DNA of 64,000 bases from Janibacter terrae NBRC 107853. Its GTDB lineage: Bacteria > Actinomycetota > Actinomycetes > Actinomycetales > Dermatophilaceae. Positions 17,527 to 25,650 of the stretch are shown here, in pieces. Every line of letters starts with the position of its first letter. Within the stretch, counting starts at the first letter, position 1. The DNA is taken from assembly GCF_001591405.1 (NCBI RefSeq), contig NZ_BCUV01000007.1, positions 372,001 through 436,000 of the forward strand, written 5' to 3'. The translations under genes were made by a program, and so were the position numbers. A model generated the notes under the pieces. It saw only the letters and a program-made list of their open reading frames with translations, was not told where the DNA came from and searched no databases.

Positions 17527-17789
17527 CAGAACTCGCCCGCAGCCTCACGCGACGCGACGCAGTCGACACAGACGAGGTGGTCCCGCCCGTTGCCGATCAC
17601 GTATGACCAGCCTTCGCAGAAGGTCGTGGCCGCGGCGATGGCGTCCGAGGTCGTCGGAAACACCACCCGGCCGTCGGTGCGTCGCACGAAGACCGTCCCG
17701 CACTCGTCACAGGCGACGGCAGCACCACGGCCCAGCGCGGAGCGAAGGGGCAGCACCTGCGACGGCGCGACAGCCAGCATCCAGCTCAT
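17526..17789 (-). CDS. small zinc-ribbon-like protein of the element
   Basis: An 87-residue protein with two CxxC pairs (CDECGTVFVRR at about residues 27-37 and CVDC at about 74-77) separated by a Phe/Thr/Ala-rich helix, consistent with a zinc ribbon. Its ATG overlaps the stop of the whiB 3' part and its stop overlaps the next ATG (TGATG), so it is inside the tightly coupled transfer/replication operon. Function unknown. Confidence 0.7.
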   Translation of the reverse strand: MSWMLAVAPSQVLPLRSALGRGAAVACDECGTVFVRRTDGRVVFPTTSDAIAAATTFCEGWSYVIGNGRDHLVCVDCVASREAAGEF

Positions 17790-17928
17790 GCCGTCTCCCC
17801 CAGCTCGAGCCCGGGCAAGGTCAGGTCCGCGCACTCCGGGGGCAGGGTGACGACTCGGCGTTCCTCGCGGTCTTCCTCCGTGGTGCCACCCCACACGCCC
17901 TCGTCCTCCCACGTACGCGCGTACTCGC
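17786..17928 (-). pseudogene. whiB-like gene, 3' part, split by IS256
   Basis: Encodes the WhiB C-terminal half starting at EYARTWED, followed by the glycine turn EGVWGGTTEEDRE and an acidic tail. It is cut off by the IS at the codon after Tyr. Joining it to the 5' part at 19349-19528 through the 8-bp target duplication GTACTCGC restores one open frame (REYARTWEDEGVWGG). As it stands, it lacks a start and all four cluster cysteines. Confidence 0.88.
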
Positions 17929-19348
17929 AGTTGAGTCCCCGATAGTGGTGTAGCGCGGTCGCCGACATGGTCCCGGTTGTGGACGTGGGTGCGGCCACCG
18001 CGTGATCCTTCGAGCGAATCTTCCACAGCACTCTCGAACGGAGTCATCACGATGACCGCACCACACATTGTCGACCCTGCCGGCCTGCTGGGTGAAGCCC
18101 TGTCCGAAGCCAGCCCGGACTTGATGCGTTCCCTGCTGCAGACCATGCTCAACGCGTTGTTGTCCGCGGACGCCGATGCCGTCGTCGGAGCCCAGTACGG
18201 CCGACCCAGCGCGACTCGCACGGCGCAGCGCAATGGGTACCGTCACCGCGACCTGGACACCCGCGTCGGGACCGTGGACGTCGCGATCCCGAAACTGCGC
18301 TCGGGGACCTACTTCCCCGAGTGGCTCCTCGAGCGTAGGAAGCGCGCCGAGTCCGCGTTGATCACGGTCGTCGCGGACTGCTACCTCGCCGGGGTGTCGA
18401 CCCGGCGCATGGACAAGCTCGTCAAGACCTTGGGGATTGACTCGTTGAGCAAGTCGCAGGTCAGCCGCATGGCGGCCGACCTCGACCAGATCGTCGAGGA
18501 GTTTCGCCACCGGCCCCTGGCCGATGCGGGGCCGTTCACGTTCGTGTCCGCCGACGCGCTGACGATGAAGGTCCGCGAGGGCGGGCGGGTGATCAACGCC
18601 GTCGCGTTGATCGCGGTCGGGGTCAACGCCGACGGGCACCGCGAAGTCCTCGGGCTACGCGTGGCCACCTCCGAGACAGGTCCGGCGTGGAATGAGTTCT
18701 TCGCCGACCTGAGCGCCCGCGGACTGAGCGGGGTGCGGCTGGTCACCTCCGACGCCCACAAGGGCTTGGTCGAGGCCATCGCGGCGAACCTGCCCGGCGC
18801 GTCGTGGCAACGCTGCCGCACGCACTACGCCGCGAACCTGATGTCCGTGACCCCCAAGAGCATGTGGCCGGCCGTGAAGGCGATGTTGCACTCGGTGTAC
18901 GACCAACCCGACAAGGACGCCGTCCAGGCGCAGTTCGAGCGGCTGCTGGAGTACGTCGACGGCAAGCTGCCCGATGTCCACGACCACCTCGACGCAGCGC
19001 GAGCGGACATCCTGGCGTTCACCGCCTTCCCCAAGGACGTGTGGACCCAGATCTGGTCGAACAACCCCGCCGAACGCCTCAACCGCGAGATCCGACGCCG
19101 CACCGACTCCGTGGGCATCTTCCCCAACCGGGCCGCGATCGTGCGCCTGGTCGGCGCCGTGCTGGCCGAGCAGACCGACGAATGGGCCGAAGGACGGCGC
19201 TACCTCGGCCTCGACGTCCTGGCCCGCTGCCGCATCACGATCGTCACCGACACCAACCCCGAGATCGGAGACCACACCCTGCCAGCACTGACCGCCTAAC
19301 CCCTAGCGAAGGAGAACACGCCGCTACACCACCACCCGGGACTTGACC
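17929..19348. mobile_element. IS256-family insertion sequence
   Basis: A 1420-bp element. Its imperfect terminal repeats of about 27 bp (21 matches; both contain AAGTCCC/GAGTCCC and GTGGTGTAGCG) are flanked by an 8-bp direct target repeat, GTACTCGC, at 17921-17928 and 19349-19356. It has a single transposase gene on the plus strand, opposite to the operon it interrupts. The clean repeats point to a recent, intact insertion. Confidence 0.9.
18052..19299 (+). CDS. IS256-family (mutator) transposase
   Basis: A 415-residue DDE transposase. The N-terminal helical/zinc region contains RNGYRHRDLDTRVGTVDVAIPKLRSG, typical of IS256. The catalytic Asp residues lie in FVSADALTMKV and RLVTSDAHKGL, and the C-terminal Glu in WSNNPAERLNREIRRR. 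GGAGTCATCACG precedes the ATG. Full length, with no visible frameshift. Confidence 0.95.
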   Translation: MTAPHIVDPAGLLGEALSEASPDLMRSLLQTMLNALLSADADAVVGAQYGRPSATRTAQRNGYRHRDLDTRVGTVDVAIPKLRSGTYFPEWLLERRKRAESALITVVADCYLAGVSTRRMDKLVKTLGIDSLSKSQVSRMAADLDQIVEEFRHRPLADAGPFTFVSADALTMKVREGGRVINAVALIAVGVNADGHREVLGLRVATSETGPAWNEFFADLSARGLSGVRLVTSDAHKGLVEAIAANLPGASWQRCRTHYAANLMSVTPKSMWPAVKAMLHSVYDQPDKDAVQAQFERLLEYVDGKLPDVHDHLDAARADILAFTAFPKDVWTQIWSNNPAERLNREIRRRTDSVGIFPNRAAIVRLVGAVLAEQTDEWAEGRRYLGLDVLARCRITIVTDTNPEIGDHTLPALTA

Positions 19349-19528
19349 GTACTCGCGGCATATCTCGCGCACAGGACAGGATGCGCACACGAGCAGTGCC
19401 TTGACCGCGTCGTCGTATCCACGCTCTGGGAACCACCAGTCCGGGTGCGGATGACCCGCGCATGCACCGTGGGTGTTGAGCGTCGCCAACGTCAGCCGCA
19501 CCTCACGCGGCCTGTCATTCAGAATCAT
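19349..19528 (-). pseudogene. whiB-like gene, 5' part, split by IS256
   Basis: Starts MILNDRPREVRLTL with an AAGGGG ribosome-binding site and continues through the iron-sulphur cluster cysteines: one in THGACAG, then CASCPVREIC (spacing C-x24-C-x2-C-x5-C). It stops being WhiB at the IS junction after CREY. WhiB-like proteins are [4Fe-4S] transcription factors; here it would probably have regulated the element. The start overlaps the traB stop region, so it belonged to the transfer operon. Confidence 0.88.
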
Positions 19529-21119
19529 GTCGAACCCCTTCCAGCGCAATGACATTCGTCGTCTCGTGGTTGTTGGTCTTCTTCCGAGGTGAGCGCGGAC
19601 GACGTTCACGTGGTCGCGGCTGCTCGCCCCCTTCGCCCTCAGACGCCGTGATCGCCTCAGCGGACGGCACGAACTGGACGCCGGCTGCGGCGATCTCCTC
19701 CAGCGGGGGCACCCAACGCACCGCAGCCGGGTAGTGAGCCGCAGTGGCCTTGATCAGCGCGTCGGACCAGTAGTGAGCCCGCACCCGCGCGACCGAGCCC
19801 TCCTCGGTGACCAGATAGCCCGCGCCCGGCATGTCCATGGGGATCCGGTGGGCCGGAGCCTCGTCACTCATCCCCTGCCCCAGAACCATCCGAACCTCAT
19901 CCGCTGACGCGAGACGAAGAGCGATCATCTGGGTGAACAGGCCCCGGGCCGGCACCGTCTCCTTCTTGGGGTCCTGCACGAAGGCGACCACCACGACGCC
20001 CATCGCGCGCCCCTGCGTGAGGATCTCGGCCAGGAGCCGGTTTCCCTCCCTCTTCACTTCGGCGTCCGCGTAGGCAGTCAGCGCCGCGAGCTCGTCGATC
20101 ACCAAGAGGTGCAGCGGGTCTCCCGGGAGGGGCTCGTGCAAGCGCGACTGCCCAACCATCTGGCCGGCTCGCTCGTCGATGATCTGCAGCAGGTCTCGCA
20201 GGACCGCCAACGCCTGCTCGGGGCGGTAGGCGGTACGGAACATCAGCCCGTCCCCCATGGCGATCTCAACGCCACGCTTCAAGTCGACGCCGTGCACCCG
20301 GACGGTGTCCTGGGCGATCCATGGGGCGAGGGAAGCGACGACGCCCCAGAGCACCGAGCCCTTGCCCGAACCGGAGCGACCCGCCACGAGGGTGTGCTTT
20401 CCCACGAGCGACAGACGCCATGGCATCCCGGACTCTTCCCGGCCGACCTCCATCGGCTCGAGCGTCGCTCCGACCGTACGGTCAGTTGGCAGGGCCGCCG
20501 TGGTCGCCGACTCCAAGGCGTCCGCCATCGTCAAGCGCACGTCAGCGACTGACGGGGAGATGACCGAGGACCGAAAGGCAACGGCCCCGACCCCAGCCGC
20601 CAGCTTCTCGGCACCGGCAACGAGGTCAGTCGATGCCTGGCCACGACGCGATCTGATGCGTGCGATGACCACTCCGCCCTGCGAGGTCACGCGGAGCAGC
20701 CGCGGGTCCGTCCACGTCGGCTCACCGCCTTCGTCCACGCGCTCCGACAGACCGCAGGAACGGGCCACAGCGATGAAGGATCGCCGTACGTCCCGCCGTC
20801 CGATCCACGCGGAGACTGCGTCGGGCAGGTAGACCGAGACGACAAAGACCGCCCCGACGAGGCCGACGACTGCCCACACGACCGCGCCGGCCCCGGTTCG
20901 CATCGGCCCCACCCACGAAGCAAGCTCCCTCGTCTCCCACGGCCCGACAGCCAAGAAGGCGAAGGGACCGATCTCCGCCGGCAGGGACTCCACGGCCTCG
21001 GCCAGCACGATGAGCGCGACCCAGATCGCAACGAGTCTGCAAACCGCGGGGGCAGCCGCCCGACCCGCAAGCACCAGCCCACGCGCCAGACGGCCGCCCC
21101 ACGCACCCAGAAGAGTCAT
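19515..21119 (-). CDS. traB: TraB/FtsK-SpoIIIE-like conjugative DNA translocase
   Basis: A 534-residue membrane-anchored hexameric ATPase expected to pump double-stranded element DNA into recipient mycelium or cells. Two to four N-terminal TM segments (residues 25-100) precede the motor. Walker A is GRSGSGKGS at 247-255 and Walker B LHLLVIDELAAL at about 338-349, followed by VAFVQDPKKETVP. The Arg/Lys/Pro-rich C-terminus may hold the DNA-reading winged helix. The start is the ATG at 21119, overlapping the upstream stop (TGATG). Confidence 0.88.
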   Translation of the reverse strand: MTLLGAWGGRLARGLVLAGRAAAPAVCRLVAIWVALIVLAEAVESLPAEIGPFAFLAVGPWETRELASWVGPMRTGAGAVVWAVVGLVGAVFVVSVYLPDAVSAWIGRRDVRRSFIAVARSCGLSERVDEGGEPTWTDPRLLRVTSQGGVVIARIRSRRGQASTDLVAGAEKLAAGVGAVAFRSSVISPSVADVRLTMADALESATTAALPTDRTVGATLEPMEVGREESGMPWRLSLVGKHTLVAGRSGSGKGSVLWGVVASLAPWIAQDTVRVHGVDLKRGVEIAMGDGLMFRTAYRPEQALAVLRDLLQIIDERAGQMVGQSRLHEPLPGDPLHLLVIDELAALTAYADAEVKREGNRLLAEILTQGRAMGVVVVAFVQDPKKETVPARGLFTQMIALRLASADEVRMVLGQGMSDEAPAHRIPMDMPGAGYLVTEEGSVARVRAHYWSDALIKATAAHYPAAVRWVPPLEEIAAAGVQFVPSAEAITASEGEGGEQPRPRERRPRSPRKKTNNHETTNVIALEGVRHDSE

Positions 21120-21556
21120 CACGCAGCCGCCGACTCCGAGCGACCGACGCCAGAGGACTTGGACACCTTGCCCGGGGCGGCCATGCCCTTGGCTCGGTAG
21201 GACCACGCGAGCTTGGGCCGCACGCCGTTGTCGTCGATCCAGGGCGTCACCGTCAGGCCCTCGAACTCGACCGGCACGAAGGGCAAGTCCCCCGTGTTGG
21301 CCGGGGGGACAGGCTGCTGACGCGCTGAGATCTTGACGTTGATCGTCTTCTCGTTCTTGCGCGCCTCGGGGTCGGCATCGAGGACCGGGACGGTCCAGAT
21401 CAGCTCCCCGGTGTCGGGGTCCGTCTGCTGCGGGCGAGTTCCGTCGGCGCGCTTCTCCTGGTTGAAGTCCTGTACCGGCTCGACATCACCGACGAGGTAC
21501 GCCCCGTTCGGGAAGACCGATCCGAACACAACCTCCATGCGACGGCTAACAGCCAT
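21119..21556 (-). CDS. SCO3933-like regulatory protein of the element
   Basis: A 145-residue protein matching the family annotated as SCO3933-type or 'plasmid replication, integration and excision activator' in actinobacterial elements: N-terminal VVFGSVFPNGAYLVGDVEPV, central TGELIWTVPVLDADPEARK, then VKISARQQPVPP. It has no DNA-binding fold that I can see. AGGAGA lies ahead of the ATG at 21556. It is the first gene of the operon that runs to int, so it probably links transfer with excision. Confidence 0.75.
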   Translation of the reverse strand: MAVSRRMEVVFGSVFPNGAYLVGDVEPVQDFNQEKRADGTRPQQTDPDTGELIWTVPVLDADPEARKNEKTINVKISARQQPVPPANTGDLPFVPVEFEGLTVTPWIDDNGVRPKLAWSYRAKGMAAPGKVSKSSGVGRSESAAA

Positions 21557-21579
21557 GACTCTTCTCCTGTCTAGTAGGC

Positions 21580-21668
21580 CTAAACACCCGATGTGTTTAG
21601 AAGCCCTATACGTAGGGCTGGTCCCCAAAGTAGGGCTTGCGCAGTCCTCCGTCAAGACCTTCTAAACT
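21580..21668. promoter_or_regulatory. operator array in the divergent promoter of the element
   Basis: CTAAACAC at 21580-21587 and GTGTTTAG at 21593-21600 form a perfect 8-bp dyad. AGCCCTA (21602-21608) and TAGGGCT (21613-21619) form a second dyad, with a third TAGGGCTT at 21631-21638. A CTAAACT half-site at 21662 also reads as a -10 box (TAAACT) seven bases before the GTG of the HTH gene. The array lies exactly between the transfer operon and the regulator, so it is the likely switch. Confidence 0.6.
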
Positions 21669-21674
21669 GACTCT

Positions 21675-22499
21675 GTGGACAACGACCCCTTCGAGGCGGT
21701 CCGGCGCGAGTCGGACCCACTAGAGCAAGCACGCATGGCCGGCGACCTCATGGCGCTGTACCGCCAGCGTGGCTACGAGCTTGCCCGAATCCGGCGCGAC
21801 GCCATCAACCGCGTGGTCGAGCAGCGCGGCGGGACCTTCAGCGCTGTTGGTGCAGAGCTCGGACTGACGAGGGGACGGATCTCGCAGATTCGTAAGGACG
21901 CACCGGCCACGGAACGAGCCTTCTTCGGGGTCGGTCCTATCGACGTCGCCACACCGACGCGTCACAGCAGCGATCGCCCGGAGGGTGTCGTGGCCCTGGA
22001 GGACGCGGAGTCCGCCCGGATCATCTCGGATGTCTTGCGGGACCTTACGTTTGAAGTCCGACCGGTGGCGATCCCGATCGACGGTTCGTGGACGCCGGCT
22101 CACGAGGCGGTAGTGATCTGCGGCCCGAAGTCCTCCCACGTCTCGGCCGAGATCCTCAACCACGACCCAGTCCTGGCCTTCCACGAGACCGAAGACGGCC
22201 GGTGGGCCATCGAGGACCGGAAGACCGGCCAGCGATTCGAGTCACCGCTCGACAACGGCGCGAAGGGGGAAGACCTCGCCTACGTCGGGCGGGTCACACG
22301 AGGGACCAAGACAGTCCTGGTCATCGCTGGGATCCATGCCCTGGGCTCGATCGGAGCAGTCTCCTACGTTGCAGAGAATCTGCGTTCCCTTCACGATGCT
22401 GTGGGAGCGCAGGACTTCTCGATGGTCGTCCGCGCTCAGTTCGACGGACTGCTCCCAACCACGAAGGAGGCCGCATGGGGCCCGGTGGTCCACTGGTAA
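21675..22499 (+). CDS. HTH regulator of the conjugative element
   Basis: A 274-residue protein. The N-terminal helical region (RMAGDLMALYRQRGYELARIRRDAINRVVEQ) leads into a sigma-like helix-turn-helix: GTFSAVGAELGLTRGRISQIRKDA (about residues 53-76). The C-terminal half resembles S-adenosyl/nucleotide-independent sensor domains but I cannot name it (KTVLVIAGIHALGSIGAVSYV). The GTG start has a TAAACT -10 box only seven bases upstream, so the mRNA may be leaderless. It is divergent from the transfer operon and is likely its repressor or activator. The stop overlaps the phosphatase gene by 25 bases. Confidence 0.72.
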   Translation: MDNDPFEAVRRESDPLEQARMAGDLMALYRQRGYELARIRRDAINRVVEQRGGTFSAVGAELGLTRGRISQIRKDAPATERAFFGVGPIDVATPTRHSSDRPEGVVALEDAESARIISDVLRDLTFEVRPVAIPIDGSWTPAHEAVVICGPKSSHVSAEILNHDPVLAFHETEDGRWAIEDRKTGQRFESPLDNGAKGEDLAYVGRVTRGTKTVLVIAGIHALGSIGAVSYVAENLRSLHDAVGAQDFSMVVRAQFDGLLPTTKEAAWGPVVHW

Positions 22500-23314
22500 C
22501 CGTTCGAGCAGCCACGCTCGCCGGCGGAGAGAAGAACCAAGACCGCTTTGCCTACGGCGACGGATGGGCCTTCGTCCTCGATGGAGCGTCATCGTTCGAC
22601 ACAACGCGGCCCGAGCACGACGGAGCCTGGTACGCCGAGCGTCTCAAGAACAAACTCGTTGACGAACTGACTGCACGCCCGGTCGATGCCACGACGGACA
22701 TCGTGTCGAAGGCGATCGAGAGCGCATCTGCGGCCCATGACGACCCCGAGAGCTGCCCCACAAGCACCCTCGCGATAGCGCGGTGGACCAACGAAGCGGT
22801 CGAGGTATACGTCCTCGGCGACAGCACCGCGGCTCTCATCCACTCCGAGCAGGAATCGGCCGTCACAGACTCACGACTGGCAGCCATCGCTCCCGACCTC
22901 CGAACTGAGTACCGATCGCGTTTGGCCGATGGCCACGGTTTCGACAGCCAACACCGAGCCCTACTGCAGCAGCTGCAATCGCGTCAGGAAGCAGCCCGCA
23001 ATCAAGGCGGCGGCTATTGGATCGCAGGGGCGGAGCCAGAAGCCGCCCATCACGCAATTGGTGACCGACTGCCCCTGTCCGAGATCGACGCCATCGTCTT
23101 GGCGACGGATGGCGCAGCCTCAGCGCTCGAGTACGGGACGGTGGACTCGTGGGCTGCCTTCGCTCGCTCCGATCTTCGTCCGCTTCTCGAAGCGCTACAT
23201 GAAGCCGAGGAGTCGGACCAGCAGGCGATCACCTGGCCTCGAAGCAAAGCGCACGACGACAAGACGCTACTTGTCATCGACTTCGGCACTACGTACCAGC
23301 GTCAGTCCCGTTGA
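22475..23314 (+). CDS. PP2C-like protein phosphatase of the element
   Basis: A 279-residue protein with the metal-binding PP2C-type motifs: AGGEKNQDRF, AFVLDGASSFD, VLGDSTAAL and AIVLATDGAASALE. It should be a Mn/Mg-dependent Ser/Thr phosphatase in the cytoplasm; its substrate is unknown. GAAGGAGG lies close before the ATG, which sits inside the end of the HTH gene, so the two are co-translated. HTH plus phosphatase pairs recur in actinobacterial integrative elements, possibly sensing host state. Confidence 0.75.
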   Translation: MGPGGPLVTVRAATLAGGEKNQDRFAYGDGWAFVLDGASSFDTTRPEHDGAWYAERLKNKLVDELTARPVDATTDIVSKAIESASAAHDDPESCPTSTLAIARWTNEAVEVYVLGDSTAALIHSEQESAVTDSRLAAIAPDLRTEYRSRLADGHGFDSQHRALLQQLQSRQEAARNQGGGYWIAGAEPEAAHHAIGDRLPLSEIDAIVLATDGAASALEYGTVDSWAAFARSDLRPLLEALHEAEESDQQAITWPRSKAHDDKTLLVIDFGTTYQRQSR

Positions 23315-23419
23315 ACGTGGCCGGCATGTTCGCATCGAAGGCCAGCAGCCGCGGGATATAACGCTCGGGCGCTGCTGGCTATCGCGGCTTGGACGTCGCC
23401 AGGAGCCCAGAGGAGGCTC

Positions 23420-23686
23420 CTACTCCTCTTGGGCTTCTTCCCACCACACCCCGAGCTCCTCTTGGTCGAACAGATCGGCCGTGCGGGTCTCGTAGACCTC
23501 GAATCGCCCTGCGCACCGGGCAAGGAGGGCTTCGATCTCGTCGACGTCCTCCTGCGACACGCGTCGGCCCTTGGGGATCTCGAGCAGGAGTACGTCCCCG
23601 GTGGTCGCCTCCTCCACGTCCCAGACCTTCGCGTCACCGAGCAGCCCGGCGAAGGCACCTTCGTCGCGGGCGGCTGCCGCCTTCAT
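23420..23686 (-). CDS. 88-residue acidic protein, unknown
   Basis: Starts MKAAAARDEG and continues with GDVLLLEIPKGRRVSQEDVDEIEALLARC and an acidic end (WWEEAQEE). No family recognised. It follows the HEAT-repeat fragment by 11 bases on the same strand, so the two were an operon. It may be a leftover of a larger locus cut by element insertion. Confidence 0.5.
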   Translation of the reverse strand: MKAAAARDEGAFAGLLGDAKVWDVEEATTGDVLLLEIPKGRRVSQEDVDEIEALLARCAGRFEVYETRTADLFDQEELGVWWEEAQEE

Positions 23687-23697
23687 TTGGCCGCCAG

Positions 23698-23901
23698 TTA
23701 GTTCAACGCCGCCAGCGCGCGCTGCGCCTCCTTGCGCACCCACGCCCGGTCATCGTCCAGCATCCGCTCCAAACCCGCGCGGGCCGCTGGCACCTTGAGC
23801 TTCCGAAGGGCCGCGACCGCATGACCACCGACGACGGGGTCATCGAGCAGCTCGGTGAGCACCTCGCCGGCCTCCGGCGAGTTTACGGCGCGTAATCTCA
23901 A
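23698..23901 (-). pseudogene. C-terminal fragment of a HEAT-repeat protein
   Basis: About 67 residues with two HEAT-like repeats (SPEAGEVLTELLDDPVVGGHAVAALRKL and PAARAGLERMLDDDRAWVRKEAQRALAAL). Only a weak TTG is available as a start, and the family normally has many more repeats, so this looks like the tail of a truncated gene. The break near 23900 may mark an element boundary. Confidence 0.5.
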
Positions 23902-24257
23902 GAATTCGCCTCCCTTGGGATCGCTGAGCGCATGCAGCGAGGCGGAGGTCTCTGACTACTTCCGTCTGATAGAGCAGAGATGCGTTCAATTTGCGCATGT
24001 CTAGTGCCGCTCGGGGTAAAGCACCAAGGCGGGACGGGGCATGGGGTTGAAGGTTATGAGCTGTTGGCCAGCGTCCCTTGATCGAAAACCGTCGGCCCTG
24101 GGTGCGATTCCCCCGACCCCCGGCGGCAACTATCGCCGTAGCCGCTCCTGCCAACCAGCCCACCTCGGCGGTCCATGAACGTCGGCACGTGGTCGGCGGT
24201 CACTAAGACCCCCCCTCACCTCCTTGGCTCGGTGGACGGTTCGGTAGATCGTGGTCA
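23902..24257. other. non-coding stretch with short repeats
   Basis: No gene is supported. GGTCACTAAGAC occurs at 24198 and again at 24253, the second in a 19-base match to 119-137. The segment 24085-24115 is weakly reminiscent of a tRNA 3' end but does not match tRNA-Arg. A scar of past insertions is likely. Confidence 0.4.
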
Positions 24258-24794
24258 CTAAGACACCTCAGGGCCGGACGTGGAGAGATCGGCTATCGTC
24301 GCCGGCCAGTCGACCTGACAAATCAAGTCGAAGGCGCGCTCCCCGGTTCTGGCTGTGCCCCCAGGGGTGCCATGGGGGTCCCTTTCCGGCAGGTTGCCTC
24401 CAACCTGCCGAGCCCAGCGATCGCCAGCGGGCGTCCGATCTGGTGAGTGGTCAGTCAGGTGGCCGCGGGCGAATAGCCAGCGGCCCACCTGCACCGAGAA
24501 GGTAGCGCCGCGGCCCGCGTCTCCGCCCCGCACGCCCTCGTGAGCCCAGACCAGATGGACCCACTTGACGTCATCCGAATCCCACTTGCTCGTGACGAAC
24601 ATGACGGGACTCCCGTCGAGGAGCACAACGTAGGCGTGGAGAAAAGACCATGAGGGAATCGGTGAAGTGGTCTCGAAGATCTCGACCTCACCTGCGGTGG
24701 TGCTCAGCGTCCCCAGCCATCCATACACCTTGGGCACCCCCGGGTTAGGGTGCCCAGCGAAGAGCCCACCCCAAAAGCTGTCGTCCGTGCTCAC
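24258..24794 (-). CDS. unknown protein, second gene of an orphan operon
   Basis: A 178-residue protein without signal or TM segments. A predicted beta-rich first half (VYGWLGTLSTTAGEVEIFETT, HAYVVLLDGSPVMFVTSKW) is followed by WVHLVWAHEGV and a Thr/Gly/Pro-rich end. I use the GTG at 24794, which overlaps the upstream stop (GTGA) and has AGGGGAGAG before it; an ATG at 24818 is in frame. No family recognised. Confidence 0.55.
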   Translation of the reverse strand: MSTDDSFWGGLFAGHPNPGVPKVYGWLGTLSTTAGEVEIFETTSPIPSWSFLHAYVVLLDGSPVMFVTSKWDSDDVKWVHLVWAHEGVRGGDAGRGATFSVQVGRWLFARGHLTDHSPDRTPAGDRWARQVGGNLPERDPHGTPGGTARTGERAFDLICQVDWPATIADLSTSGPEVS

Positions 24795-25597
24795 TGAGAC
24801 TCTCCCCTGCTCTCGCATGTCAGGTCCGCCCTGGACCCCTGCGTGAAGTAGGCCTTCCCTCCTACCGTGATTTCGGTTCGTATCTCATCGATACCGAGGT
24901 CAACGTATGGTGCGTGTTCGTCGAGGGCGCCTACCAGACGCCGAGCCCCTTCAAGCAGTTCCCAAGCTATGTGGGCGCTGCGGTTCACTCTCAGTTCGAG
25001 GTCGGCGTCGGGCGGTGGCAGTTGAAGTTGCTGCAGCCCCGTCGTCGCGGGGAAAGAGCCGAGCGCATGAGCCACATCTGGATGAAAGAAGCTCGTCGAA
25101 GCGGCAAGTCCTTCTAGGGAAACCTTCACTCCCATGATGGTCGATCCCATGAGATTGAAGTGGTGTCGCGGGTCGGTGAAGAAGATCGGGGCGTGCCGCT
25201 TGATCCTCTCTGCGGCCGCCCAAACGCTCGCCCGATCGTGAGCGTCTACCCCACCAAGGTTCTCGCCCGTCATCTCAGTCAGCGCCTCGAGGAAGGCGCG
25301 GTACTGCCCGAGTGGCCCAACTCCGCACGAAACGAGTGTCTTGAAGGCCATTTCGTGGGATTGATAGGCCGCTCGCTGACGTCGCTCTTCCGGGATCTTC
25401 ACGACGATCCAGTGGAACAACAGCGCCCCCGCGAGGGCGTATGCAAGGTTGCGCACGATCTCGCCCACGGCGTGGCCACCGGGTACCCACTCTGGCCACA
25501 TCTGCAGCAGCTCGACGACGAAGGCTACGAGGAACAGAACTCCGACCGACCAGCCAGGATGGTCGAGAAGCCAGCGCCCAGCCCGTTCCAAACCCAT
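24791..25597 (-). CDS. membrane protein with large cytoplasmic domain, unknown
   Basis: About 268 residues. Two N-terminal TM helices (GVLFLVAFVVELLQM and NLAYALAGALLFHWIVV) are followed by a mostly helical soluble domain of about 200 residues containing HAPIFFTDPRHHFNLMG. I recognise no family. The start at 25597 is chosen to put the helices at the N-terminus; GTG and ATG codons further upstream are possible. It is coupled to the next gene (GTGA). The pairing of a membrane protein with a small soluble partner in an accessory region is typical of stress or defence cargo, but that is only an idea. Confidence 0.55.
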   Translation of the reverse strand: MGLERAGRWLLDHPGWSVGVLFLVAFVVELLQMWPEWVPGGHAVGEIVRNLAYALAGALLFHWIVVKIPEERRQRAAYQSHEMAFKTLVSCGVGPLGQYRAFLEALTEMTGENLGGVDAHDRASVWAAAERIKRHAPIFFTDPRHHFNLMGSTIMGVKVSLEGLAASTSFFHPDVAHALGSFPATTGLQQLQLPPPDADLELRVNRSAHIAWELLEGARRLVGALDEHAPYVDLGIDEIRTEITVGGKAYFTQGSRADLTCESRGESQ

Positions 25598-25650
25598 ATC
25601 TCGCTCAGACTTCACAGGGATCAGCGCTAAGCCACGCACCTTGGGAGGTC

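Larger units (their letters stand above)
14558..23314. mobile_element. actinomycete integrative conjugative element at tRNA-Arg
   Basis: The order int-xis-rep-small genes-whiB-traB-SCO3933-like on the minus strand, with HTH and phosphatase genes divergent, is the layout of pSAM2-like actinomycete integrative and conjugative elements. These move as double-stranded DNA through a single FtsK-like hexamer. The left end is at tRNA-Arg(CCT). The right end is not identified and may lie beyond the phosphatase. An IS256 copy (17929-19348) interrupts it. Confidence 0.75.

Noticed and set aside
24077..24125. Possible right attachment site of the tRNA-Arg element
   Set aside because: It has a G/C-rich T-arm-like look but does not match the tRNA-Arg 3' end over any useful length.
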